Source of the DNA: Aphrocallistes beatrix
Taxonomy: Eukaryota > Porifera > Hexactinellida > Sceptrulophora > Aphrocallistidae
NCBI GenBank assembly: GCA_963281255.1
Contig: OY725490.1
Coordinates: 1 to 64,000 of the forward strand
DNA: 64,000 nucleotides
Direction: 5' to 3'
The position numbers and the translations under genes were made by a program. This document shows, in pieces, positions 37,401 to 46,728 of the stretch (position 1 is the first letter of the stretch; the number at the start of each line of letters is the position of its first letter). The notes under the pieces were generated by a model. It did no database searches, was not told where the DNA came from, and saw only the letters and a program-made list of their open reading frames with translations.

Positions 37401-37793
37401 TTTCTATCTTTACTCTCCTGTAATGGTTTAGTGGAGATTCAGCTATACTACACTAACCTACTACAAGATGACGTGATTCTATTGGGTACAGCAGTGAGTC
37501 AACTCAGATGCTTACTCTATTTGTATCTGAATAGTGTTCCACTATCTGATTCTGATATGTTATATCTTTGTGGAGGACTGCTGTATCATCTTAGCATTAG
37601 ACGTTTAAAAGTACGGCTGTGTAATCTGAATTCTGACTCTTGTGTCTTTCTCACTAACCTCATCCCAACTCTCAAACAGTTCAATAGACTTGACATGTAT
37701 GGAAATAACCTCTCTAAACCTAATCCTGTTCCTGTCACCATTCTCAAACAGACAGCTGATCTGTACTTTGTAACTCACTCTGGTCTTAAATAG
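34410..37793 (+). CDS. NACHT-LRR (NLR) receptor with death-fold-like N-terminus
   Basis: A 1127-residue single-exon protein from the ATG at 34,410 (MDSNEVQV); the longer open frame upstream starts at a TTG and is not needed. Residues about 15-80 look like a death-effector-type fold (ELFFELKRW, then SIGRADLV). A second similar helix pattern with LMRDLKREDLAKKI lies near 145-165. The NACHT ATPase has P-loop GNPGSGKT (286-293), Walker B LLLILDSMDE (D378, D381, E382), sensor-like TSRP (411-414) and the late FAHLTMQEF motif (598-606). From about 750 to the end there are irregular leucine-rich repeats (LLPRLSN, LHLY). The family senses danger signals in the cytosol and assembles through the NACHT module. 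Two broken relatives lie at 13.4 and 23.2 kb, so the locus has duplicated. All named motifs are intact. Confidence 0.93.
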   Translation: MDSNEVQVKTELTAELTANDIKYLKQHLNPPSGMFENVTEGFELFFELKRWEGHNSYLFDQALASIGRADLVPLARKLPWLSTEHPVKKDRFLEDLSLKSLVNLLKSEIHRQEWLLMDIDAKLQFETKMERLIRTNKFTANLDKLIALMRDLKREDLAKKIAEHKFLFRNMSDNQFIKKLRKEVDTQAKDLVEWERSLRHYIKTQNKQVKQGLDDRDLVDLESVYVPLTIIKKKPEVINLEEETTYNEIAFLRKISNKEVEIEPVDFTEEMKNYDPSQAEIWCVIGNPGSGKTFLCHMTALKFSEGRVSKFVYSISIPCRTPDWHEMETSRIDSKLPITSEFIQQWLCLGMPVGPSWTSDLAQHLVESDGQDLLLILDSMDEFVREIPFEKTLLFLLLTRRTLTHCTILLTSRPGAYFDISTAHSLRIDRFFHVLGFSPENRDLYFQKQLENEGEDKMNEWKRLLYLHDEIDQLSLVPVNASLFASLVRDLDKVSAQTLTQLYTQLSVYLIRRQLYRMGLQMMGKKSPTLSLMHPDVVVCLRSVGEIAYQGLYFRKLTSSASVTLRVDKELRECQCLGLVLEHLQKDSMGVVTKVWSFAHLTMQEFIGAFWLSECSWGDQCCSVRYIVNSSDNFNLFRMMVRFLCGLLSDSGLRVMYILYKYHPNNPVAMTNMPMCYQFNYPETSHIHSIMGWTEFTEKYLSLSALLFESSSDSNNDTFPCFRTFLPQSLFFHFDSATPPNEWECFVKSLHLLHSVQFISLDSKYVTIPQFRALLTQLTSCTLTCLAVKLYDQDYSTLTAYSEVIRDCQLPSDTKISLELYWCNLTNTESADNVSLASVFKLFSSLCLFWTLFTPQCLQQLANQLNSTNDLYINPHYSNTPSEYETLLPRLSNTTHLTSLHLYDIPTESMQLLETVLPRLSNLQEIILRANYTDPYSLLPRISSLSNLKYLHLYPIEEPTDSRHQEHPIQLLDTNILTLRGLGLRYLHRIGNSCEEVFLSLLSCNGLVEIQLYYTNLLQDDVILLGTAVSQLRCLLYLYLNSVPLSDSDMLYLCGGLLYHLSIRRLKVRLCNLNSDSCVFLTNLIPTLKQFNRLDMYGNNLSKPNPVPVTILKQTADLYFVTHSGLK

Positions 37794-40087
37794 AATTCGT
37801 TTATTTATTTTACACATTTATTAGTTTCTCTAATTGCGATTACATGATCGATTCAATTTCTTAAAATTATCTCGTAATATAGTAATTCGCTTTATAGAAT
37901 TAATCCTATCTAAATTCAATTGTTATTTTCTCCTTCGAATCGTAATTACATAATTACTGAATTTGGTCGCATTTGGTGCTAATAGAGTATCTGAGTTTGG
38001 AGGAGAACTTAACATTGCTTAGAGTCTCGTCACTTCCTCGCTGCTACGAGGCAGTTCCTGAGCTATAAATAGGTCGTCGTTCTGAGTCTGAGATGTCCTG
38101 GAGCATTGCAGCATAGCTCTTTCACTGATTTGTGATTCTCGCTCAGCTTGAAACTGTCCTGCAAACTCATTTCTGATTCTGAGTGTTGTTTGATGCTTCA
38201 TTTAAACTCTCAACATTCTCTGTAAAGTCTCACTCTTGTCTCGCTCCGTCCTGTTGATTGAGCACTGAACTGTGCTGTGACTGATAGCATTGCTAAGACC
38301 AATTTCTTCTATCAAAAGCTTATTACTGATATTTGATTGAGATTCTAGCGCATAGATTTAAGTATTAGTTTATAAAATCAACTGAGATAAGTGGCTCATT
38401 GGAATGAAAGGTGTATCGTATCTGTTACCTGCTTCCGCATATAAAACATGGAAATTGGGCCTATGTTTTCAAAATAAAGATTAGACCCAACTCAACACTA
38501 TAAACAAGTTGTATCATTCTCCCAACTTGAAATCTGATTCTGATTGGTTGAGTAGAAACTAGATAGATTGAACATTCGCTAGGAATTTGTTTTAAAATGG
38601 ACAAAATTTAATAGATAAAATAGGCACAAACATCCCAAATGTATAAATTAATAATTCTCGGTTCAGATTAAGAACAAAATATACACAAACATTTCACTTT
38701 TCCTGTTTGATCTGTCCTCGCATAGACTCATAAGCTCGTGGCAGTTCAGGGGGACTACCGCCGGAGAGGATGTCGCTCAGATTGGTGTGCTCGGAGTGGA
38801 CTTGTTGAGTGTGAGTAGAGCGAGGGTTCAGTTTTATTGTGTTGCTTGCTTTACCAGGCTCTGCATTGCAAAGTCGTCCAGACGTATCTAAGCAACTGGG
38901 AGGGCTGGTTGGCATGGTAGAGATCCGCATCGGTCGATAACTTTCTTTCACGATTGGTTAAATGGTATAATAGCTTCTTCCACTTGATTTGAATTCCCAC
39001 TCGTACAAGCAAATTATTATAATACTTTAACTGAATGGAGGCTAATACTAAGCTCAATGCTACAATCATCCTTAATTAGTGAAGAACCAAGAAATCAGGG
39101 AGCGAACGAATGTGAAATGTAAAGATTTAGTTGGTTAAATTCAACTTTTCCAGGATATAGCCTAAACATCTCTGATTATTGAGTTTTTTGTATATTTTCG
39201 CGCGCCTTGATCAAAAATGGATTCAATTTAAGTGCTTGTTGCATTCCGCTGTAAAGTTTCATGATCAGGAGATAATAACGCATCAAAGATTCCATCTTGT
39301 ACAAATATATCATAAAAATCTCTTTTTTGTCCACTGACAAGTCATTAGTATTTGTTACATCAGACATACTATCTAGATTTATGAATTCAAAAGGGATAAT
39401 ATAATCTTTCAGGTGTTCAGCATGATACGCTATAACGGGCTGGGGAGAACAGCGAGTGACTCTCCACTAACTTTAAAGTGGACATTCGCTCAAAGGGCGA
39501 CTGAGAAGACACAGGTGACAGATGTATCCAGATATACAATCTCCCACTGACCTCAGACATTGACGTAAGAAGATCGCTGAATCTGAGTGTTGACGTAGAG
39601 ACAAGGATATGGATTGGGTTGGAAAGAAAGATGCAAATCCATCCTTCTTTATTTCTATATCTTTTGATTGGCCAAGATTCTGATCAGAGAAATGGAAACC
39701 TAAACGCATATCAGAATCTGGGAATTCCTGAGACCCGAGAGAGAATTTGAAATCTGAACTCTTCCTTGACTTCTGTGATGTTTCATTAGAAAGAACTTGT
39801 AACTGCTTTGAATGCAGTTAATGCTACCTAATGCAAATTCAATGGGAAAGGTTAATGCAATGTTACATCGTTATCGGCGGTTCATTTTCAAAATGAGTTC
39901 TGCACTTCGCTATCGTGCATCTAGCTAAAAATACTTGCTTGTATTGCTTGTATATTTCACTTTATACGTATACAGCCTATTCACTCAGATCTAATTATAT
40001 CAAACAACAATTCCTGATTAACTAACCAGTAATTCCGAAGAAGACTCTATCTAGCCTACCACTAAACACACTAATAATACACAATTC
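37794..40087. other. Intergenic between the NLR and EF-hand genes; one possible minus-strand exon
   Basis: Apart from the possible exon at 38,694-38,951, I see no supported gene. Short minus-strand frames at 38,019-38,201 and 39,176-39,367 are open but show no domain. Confidence 0.3.
38694..38951 (-). CDS. Possible 3' coding exon of an unrecognised minus-strand gene
   Basis: The stretch is richer in GC than its surroundings and reads as a polar peptide ending LPRAYESMRGQIKQEK and a stop. A composition rich in S, P, T and charged residues suggests a disordered tail. No acceptor site stands out and no domain is recognised. It could equally be a chance open frame. Confidence 0.25.
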   Translation of the reverse strand: MKESYRPMRISTMPTSPPSCLDTSGRLCNAEPGKASNTIKLNPRSTHTQQVHSEHTNLSDILSGGSPPELPRAYESMRGQIKQEK

Positions 40088-42228
40088 TCAAGCCTTAACA
40101 GGCTTCACCGATTCAACTGCTTTGTCTCTTCCAGATAGATCTTCTAGTGTGTAAGCTAGCTTGTACATCAAATCGTTCATTTCTTTCCTTTTCAGCCAGC
40201 CTTTTCCATCCGTATCCAATTGCTCGAAAATCTGACCTATAAAGCTTGGATTGTGGATGCCAGTCGTTTGCGAAAAAGTGATGAATTCACTTTTTGAGAT
40301 CGTTCCATCCTTCCTAGCATCAAATACATCAAATATTCCGTTGTTGTACTTATGGAACGAACTCTCTTCCCCATTCCTCGCTTTGGCTACTTCTTTGGGA
40401 GCAGCAGCTGCATAGTTTTTCACAAATTCCTCCTTAGTTACGGAGATACCTAGAAATATGCCTAATGCTGCGGAAAAATCGCACATTCCAATTCGACAAT
40501 TCTCGATTACTTTAGGATCAGGGTTTAAATGTCGGTATTTCTTCACGTCTGTGACTATATCGTTAATAGTCACAACTCCGTCTTTATCTGTATCATACAG
40601 GTGAAATGTGCCTTCAATTGGTTTCAACCATTTTTCGTTCTTGAGGTAGTCATCTGCGGTTAAAGCGGTGCCTATCAACGATAAATATTTTATTTTTAGC
40701 ATCTTTATACTTGTACTAAATATAGGATCTATTATTCCATATAATTTTATTGGTGCACAGTTCTAAAACGAATTTTATTCGCGTCCACTTCACAGCAATA
40801 TTTTAAAAGATAGTAATTAATAGATTTACTTATAATTAATAGATTTACTTATAATTAATAGATTCACTTATAATTAATAGATTCACTTATAATTAATAGA
40901 TTCACTTATAATTAATAGATTTACTTATAATTAATAGATTTACTTATAATTAATAGATTTACTTATAATTAATAGATTCACTTATAATTAATAGATTTAC
41001 TTATAATTAATAGATTCACTTATAATTAATAGATTCACTTATAATTAATAGATTCACTTATAATTAATAGATTTACTTATAATTAATAGATTCACTTATA
41101 ATTAATAGATTCACTTATAATTAATAGATTCACTTATAATTAATAGATTTACTTATAATTAATAGATTTACTTATAATTAATAGATTCACTTATAATTAA
41201 TAGATTTACTTATAATTAATAGATTCACTTATAATTAATAGATTCACTTATAATTAATAGATTTACTTATAATTAATAGATTCACTTATAATTAATAGAT
41301 TCACTTATAATTAATAGATTCACTTATAATTAATAGATTTACTTATAATTAATAGATTTACTTATAATTAATAGATTCACTTATAATTAATAGATTTACT
41401 TATAATTAATAGATTCACTTATAATTAATAGATTCACTTATAATTAATAGATTCACTTATAATTAATAGATTTACTTATAATTAATAGATTCACTTATAA
41501 TTAATAGATTTACTTATAATTAATAGATTCACTTATAATTAATAGATTCACTTATAATTAATAGATTCACTTATAATTAATAGATTCACTTATAATTAAT
41601 AGATTTACTTATAATTAATAGATTCACTTATAATTAATAGATTCACTTATAATTAATAGATTCACTTATAATTAAATTAATAGATTTACTTAAACCAATT
41701 GAATTTGAGTCGAATAGTTTTCATGACTTTGACTGTATGCATAGTTCCAATTAACTTTTTTTATCTATTACAGTATAAAGAACTCGAATTTCATAGGTCA
41801 GTTACAATTTGTCACTTCCCACCGTAGAGTGAAAATTTCGTTTGAAGAATCTTATTCCCAGTCTAAAGTGGGAGCATTACTACAAATTTTCAGAATTCTC
41901 TCTTTTCCATTGGATCAATTCCAGGCACAAACAAACAATTTCGCAACAATCGAGATTTTCGTATATGGATCAGATTGATTCTCCAACGATTTAAATAAAA
42001 AAACCGTACTGCACAGACATATTTCAATTCTCAAACCTGCAACTTGCTTGTCAAATAAATTAAACCCTATAATTTTGAGATATCTCTCCATCCTACCATT
42101 ATTTGTTTTCCACTTTCATTGAAAAAAACTAAATATATTCCATATCTCTCAAATTATTCCTTTGAATTAAGTTTTCTAAAAGTTTATGACTAACAAACAA
42201 TACCTGTTACTTTGTCGTTAGCTGCCAT
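40088..42228 (-). CDS. EF-hand calcium-binding protein (photoprotein/SCP/LBP type), two exons
   Basis: Exon 1 is 42,204-42,228 (ATG, 25 bases) and exon 2 is 40,088-40,671. The junction is GT..AG in matching phase and gives 202 residues starting MAANDKVTGTALTADD. The 1.5-kb intron holds the 19-bp minisatellite. EF loop 1 is 35-46 (DTDKDGVVTIND). The second hand is degenerate around 73-91. EF loop 3 is 126-137 (DARKDGTISKSE) and loop 4 is 161-172 (DTDGKGWLKRKE, with K at position 5). This pattern of active 1, 3 and 4 with a lost second hand, plus the C-terminal helix after loop 4, matches the superfamily of calcium-regulated photoproteins, luciferin-binding proteins and invertebrate sarcoplasmic calcium-binding proteins. 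Which of these it is cannot be decided. The TATA box at 42,286-42,293 supports the first exon. Confidence 0.88.
40813..41692. repeat. 19-bp AT-rich minisatellite, about 46 copies, in the EF-hand intron
   Basis: The unit is TAATAGATT(C/T)ACTTATAAT. Almost the only variation is C or T at one position. Read in order the variants form larger blocks of about ten or eleven units (TTCTCCCTCCC, TTCTCCTCCC, TTCTCCC...), that is, a higher-order repeat. The array lies entirely within the intron. Confidence 0.97.
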
Positions 42229-42285
42229 AGTCAATTGTGAGGATAGAATATGTCTGAATAAATACGGAATCTGCAAAGCAGGAGC

Positions 42286-42293
42286 TATTTATA
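42286..42293 (-). promoter_or_regulatory. TATA box of the EF-hand gene
   Basis: On the minus strand the sequence reads CCTATAAATAGCTCC, a canonical TATAAATA, 58 bases before the ATG at 42,228. This places the start of transcription near 42,260 with a very short leader and supports the assignment of the 25-base first exon. Confidence 0.75.
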
Positions 42294-42522
42294 GGCTTCG
42301 AAAGACTTTGAGGAGATTGCGCGTATAGACCAGGGATATGTCATTATAGTTTAACCTACAATATTATGAGGCAACTCTGCAAATAAATATAATATTTTAT
42401 GAAATATTCGAAATAATTGTCATTTCCGTTCAACTGCATTTACGGCTCATTTTAAAACTCATATCTAGTTTGCACAGGAGCTGGCTCCTAGCGCGCTTGT
42501 AAACATTAATCTTTTTTTAATA

Positions 42523-42691
42523 CAGTCAGCTTCGCTTATTATGAACATTCGTATATTATGAACTAACCTCCTGGTCCCAATTTCATTTTTAGATAGGATT
42601 TGTATTGAATCAAGTTTGCTTAATATAAAGTATCTCTATTATGAACATATTTTTTTGTCCCCTGATGGTTCACAATAAGCGACCCTGACTG
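42523..42691. mobile_element. TA-flanked MITE (169 bp), pogo/Tigger-like ends
   Basis: The ends are CAGTCAGCTTCGCTTATT and the complement of CAGTCAGGGTCGCTTATT. TA lies on both sides (42,521-42,522 and 42,692-42,693). The host sequence TCTAGTTTGCACAGGAGCTG occurs both before (about 42,463) and right after the element, so the flank itself is a short direct repeat. There is no coding sequence. Confidence 0.8.
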
Positions 42692-42693
42692 TA

Positions 42694-43988
42694 TCTAGTT
42701 TGCACAGGAGCTGGCTCCTTATTAATGTGTATGTCAAAGCCGTACTACTTTTTTCATATACGTAGTTATAAAATGTCGGCAACAGACCTGTAGTGCAACT
42801 CCAGTTGGTAACTTAGGAATTGAGGCATGAATATGGTAATACATCGGGAACTTCTCGATCCATGGAAATTCATCATACAAGTATATTCACATTCGTACGT
42901 CTAAACTACTGAATCGCATTCTACAAAGTGAAATACTCTCTAATAGCCGTTGAGAACTCGCTTCAAACATAAAATAAAATAACTTTAAAGTTGTGAAAAT
43001 ATGTGTGTGTTTCCACGCCATAAGGGCATCTCCCTACTGAACTGAACATCAGTGGTTCCTAAGCTAGGGTCGTACGTTGTGCTTCAATTCCCAAAATAGC
43101 ATATCGTAGTGCTAAATGACTGTAAAGAGGAAATAAATTTAAAGTGGAAGATTGTCTGCGCTCCCCAGTACAAAAGCTGAAATTAAAGATTTAGTTAAAC
43201 ACATGCAACTGTATTCCGCACATTAGAGATTATTTGTTAGAGTTGATTTAATCGAGGATAATCATATTTATTCTGACTTAAAGGAGTCGCGAGATTGTGC
43301 AGTGGATAGTCCTCATTTACAGTTTAGAATCCAATATAACTGTTTTATGAAATGAATGTAATTGGCTGATATAACCTGTCTAATTCCCAGTATTTCAATC
43401 AATCTCATAAATGCTTTAATATATTTATAAATCTCTTCAATATGTTGAAATAAATGTTCTAAATGCAATAATAAATTCTTTCTAGATGCTCAGCTCTATC
43501 GACGTAAGATATTGTTACAAATTCCAACGAATCAATCAGTAAAAACTGCTTCGGTGTCAAATAGTTTACTTGAAATTAAACTCAACCATGATCAACACAT
43601 TCACGCATCAAAGCTAATTCTATTATTTGAGACAATTACTGGTCAGTATCAGATATCATCATTGATGTTGCATTGCAAGTATACTGAAATCTCCACGTAA
43701 TCAAAACTAATGATAATTTATCAAGATTCACAATCTCAAATATCTTCATGGGTGCTGATATTTGGGTACTTTATTACCAAGCAAGGAAAATAAATTGAAA
43801 AACAATATATTCGCTGATTTGTGCCTCCAGGATTCCTGTCGAAAACTCATAAATGGTAGTTTTATTGTGTTTGGATATGCGCATTAGAGTGTCATAAGAA
43901 GGCTTTGGAATTTCTTAGGATTATAATCCCACGTCTCAGCGAAAGTTACGCGCTTCTAGCACTTACATAATCCTCAATGAATTCCAAT
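42694..43988. other. Intergenic, nothing recognised
   Basis: AT-rich sequence without a coding frame I can support and without clear repeat ends. The open frame at 43,512-43,700 has no domain and no splice context. Confidence 0.35.
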
Positions 43989-44534
43989 TCTTACTATTAA
44001 AACTCGATTAATGTTTGTGTATGTGTATATATATATATATATGTAACGAATTGATTGAAGAAACTGTCAGGCCCAGAAAGCTGATTTTTGGCATGTGGGA
44101 GTCTTTTAGCTATGGCTCCAGTAAGTTCTGAGCTCAGACGAAAATGTCGACTCATCATGGAATTATGACGTCATTGTCACATTTTAAAAAGTTAAGCAAT
44201 ACAGTTATTCGAGCATAACTCAGCCATTATAGGAGATAGAAGGCTGAAGTTTTAATAGAATCTGTATACTAACATACCTCGCATATGATGTAACTATCAT
44301 CAAAAAATGATGACTCATCACTCTGTTATGACGTCATCATTACGCATCAAAATTTTTTAAATTGACAATTTTTTTGATTTCCCGTGTGATATCGATTTTA
44401 ACACTAAGATAAACATATTTAGAGATGTTTTCAACCTTATAATTAATCAATGTGACCCCAGGCGACCGAAGGAAGCCTCCGGCGGACACAAAGTGTCCGC
44501 CAGCCGCGCAGCACAAGCAAGCGAAGCGCGCTTG
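43989..44534 (+). mobile_element. Helitron-like element, type A (546 bp)
   Basis: It starts TCTTACTATTAAAACTCG, passes a TA/TG microsatellite and GTAACGAATTGATTGAAG, and ends CAAGCAAGCGAAGCGCGCTTG followed by T. The last 17 bases form a hairpin (CAAGCG, loop, CGCTTG). The same structure at 62,511-63,046 has a readable empty site. The inside contains two TGACGTCA sites and TGACTCATCA. It is non-coding, so it would depend on a helicase supplied elsewhere. Confidence 0.8.
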
Positions 44535-44988
44535 TAACAGATAAATTATATTCAAACGCAATATTACAAGGCTGGATTCAGTTAACCGCCGCCACTGTTG
44601 GTTTACGGTTAAGAGAAAGTTAGATCAGTTAGCCGATCTTAATTATTTTCGAAATATTTATTAGTGTGCCTCTTATACTATTATGCTCGAACATATTTTC
44701 CAACTCTAGAAATGTATACCTTCTTAAAATAACTATGAGCCTTTGTCACCTCAGATACTACCAATATCTGGTCTGGATCATGGCTAATATAGTCGATTTC
44801 GCTAAGTGATGCGACAAAACATATTTTGAAGAAATGATTCGAGCACTTTATATATGCAGGCAAATATACAAGTATTTCTTTGAGATATGTTTGAGGATAC
44901 TCTGTATTATCCAAACTTAAAATTCGAGCCTGCTATAGCCCTTTAGTTACTTAGCGCATATATGCTCCAGTACGTACATTAAATTACC
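44535..44988. other. Spacer between two Helitron-like elements
   Basis: A minus-strand open frame at 44,681-44,914 starts at a TTG and has no recognised domain. No other structure is seen. Confidence 0.3.
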
Positions 44989-45744
44989 CAAGCCCGCTTC
45001 GCTTGCTTGCGGTGCGCGGCTTGCAGACACTGCGTGTCCGCAGATTTACCCAGTGGGCGCTCGCGGATATTAGAGAAACAATGCGTCGCTTTCTTGTTTT
45101 ATACTAAGTACGCTGGAATGTCATTTGTCTACGGTTACATTAATGAAATCAGAACTGTTGCAGAAAATTTGTTTCGTGATAAATATAATTTACTTCGTAT
45201 TAAGTCAACTAATCCTGAATGTAAGCTGAATTTGAATACACAAAGTTCACATTACTAAAGATTATTATACTTAAATAATCAATTCCAGTCCATGTCGTTA
45301 AAAGTTATTTTATGATCGAATTGATTGATCGTAGCATATAACACACTTTAATTGTTGTTAACAATCAAATTATAGACTCAAAATAGCAGTATTCAATCAT
45401 TTATATGAAATAGAATCGTGTGAATGACATTATAAAAGGCTGATAATTGATTGGTTCTCACATAAACCAATGAATTTCAATCACAAATAGTTCTTTTGAT
45501 TGTATGCATAAGTCACTACTATTTTATTCCAATGTATTTGCATTATAAAATAATCGAATTTGATTGGTCATCATATTTATTTACCTATCTCGGCGAGGCG
45601 AGAAGATTTCGCTTAGATCTTCGAACCTAATCCTAGATTCATCATTTGACACCTACAAGCCAATTTTCGTATCTCTATGACTTGCCAATTCTTCAATCAA
45701 TTCGGACAAACAAACAAAAAATCCTTGGGTTTAAATATATAAGA
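44989..45744 (-). mobile_element. Helitron-like element, type B (756 bp), uninterrupted copy
   Basis: On the minus strand it begins TCTTATATATTTAAACCC, runs through GTTTGTTTGTCCGAATTG, and ends with the same GC-rich tail as type A (GCGCACCGCAAGCAAGCG and a hairpin closing in GGCTTG). The base before the 5' end is A. The interior is unrelated to type A. This copy holds the undisturbed version (TTCAATCATTTATATGAAAT) of the site where a type A element sits at 62,511, and so proves that insertion's ends. Confidence 0.8.
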
Positions 45745-45950
45745 TGCTTACGTCATCATGATGGCACAGCAATAATTTAACATAGCTAATGTAGTTAAAA
45801 TGATAAGAAATAGAAATAAAGATATGTTGTAGAAAGTGTTCAATGTAGATGACTATAAAACTATGCTAATTAAATATGGTTACGTCATCCTGATGACAAA
45901 GCCAAAATTTACATCTACAATTTTAATACTATGAACTTTCATTGATGTAA

Positions 45951-46061
45951 GAAAAGCCTCTCACAAACGGGCTGGAAGTTTGCTTCCAAATTCCTTGGAT
46001 GACATGTATTGTGCCAAGGAATGTGGAAGCACACTTTTAGCCCGTCTGTGAGGGACTTTTT
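45951..46061 (+). ncRNA. Pre-miRNA-like hairpin, or a short palindromic MITE
   Basis: The left arm 45,957-45,998 pairs with 46,014-46,055 over 42 positions with three mismatches and three G-U pairs, around a 15-base loop. The outer GAAAAG/CTTTTT extends the stem to about 48. Length, loop and scattered mismatches suit a microRNA precursor. It lies among mobile elements and is nearly flanked by TA on both sides, so a palindromic MITE is as likely. No expression evidence is available. Confidence 0.45.
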
Positions 46062-46134
46062 AACTTTTGTTTATTTATATAAAGTAAAAAACTCCTAAAA
46101 TAGGTTAGATTGTGTAATTTCAGGCCCCCATAGG

Positions 46135-46181
46135 TCGACTCTTCGGACACGCAGTGTCTGCAAGCAAGCGAAGCGTGCTTG
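46135..46181 (+). mobile_element. Helitron-like 3' tail fragment
   Basis: GGACACGCAGTGTCTGCAAG, then the hairpin sequence ending AAGCGTGCTTG, matches the 3' end shared by the A and B types. No 5' end is visible upstream. Confidence 0.6.
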
Positions 46182-46204
46182 AATATTATAATAGCTTTCT
46201 TTAT

Positions 46205-46590
46205 CCATTATACAACTGCAGTAGTCTATTCAGTTTCATTACAAGCTAGCAGGACTATCACATTTCTTAGTATGCATTGGAAAGGATATATAATACTCTG
46301 ATTTGAAATATAATTAAATGAATTTCAAACTATCTCCAACAATCGCAGCTAACAATTCCAACCCAGCTTTAGAACGTACCAGCACATATTTCAGTATATT
46401 TCCTTAAATTACATTGCTATATTTTCGAGTGAGAATTTCACGATATGTCGAAAATATCTATTACAAAATTTGGTTTAGATAAACTGTCAAAAGATAAATG
46501 TTTATTAATAGAAATTTAGAAAAATTATAATGAGGATATTTTCAATACGTAGCGATGATATCATCAAAAGTGTTCGAGTACGCACTAATT
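46205..46590 (+). repeat. Diverged intergenic repeat shared with 32.6-33.1 kb
   Basis: Partner of the segment upstream of the NLR gene, in the same orientation and word order (CATTATACAACTG, CACATTTCTTAGTATGC, ATATAATACTCTGATTTGAA). It ends about 140 bases before the RTCB start. Confidence 0.6.
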
Positions 46591-46728
46591 TCACTGAACC
46601 AATATTCATTTAACTACATATTCCAATGTAAGATCAACTGGGTTAGTACTTTTTCCGCTTCCCGGATGGGTACGTCTTATCCGAGTTCTACTATATGCAT
46701 TGTTTAATCGTTAGGTAGCTAGGTTGAT

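Noticed and set aside
42463-42719. Direct repeat of about 26 bases as the target duplication of a large insertion
   Set aside because: The element between them has its own TA duplication and complete ends, so the longer repeat is older and independent.
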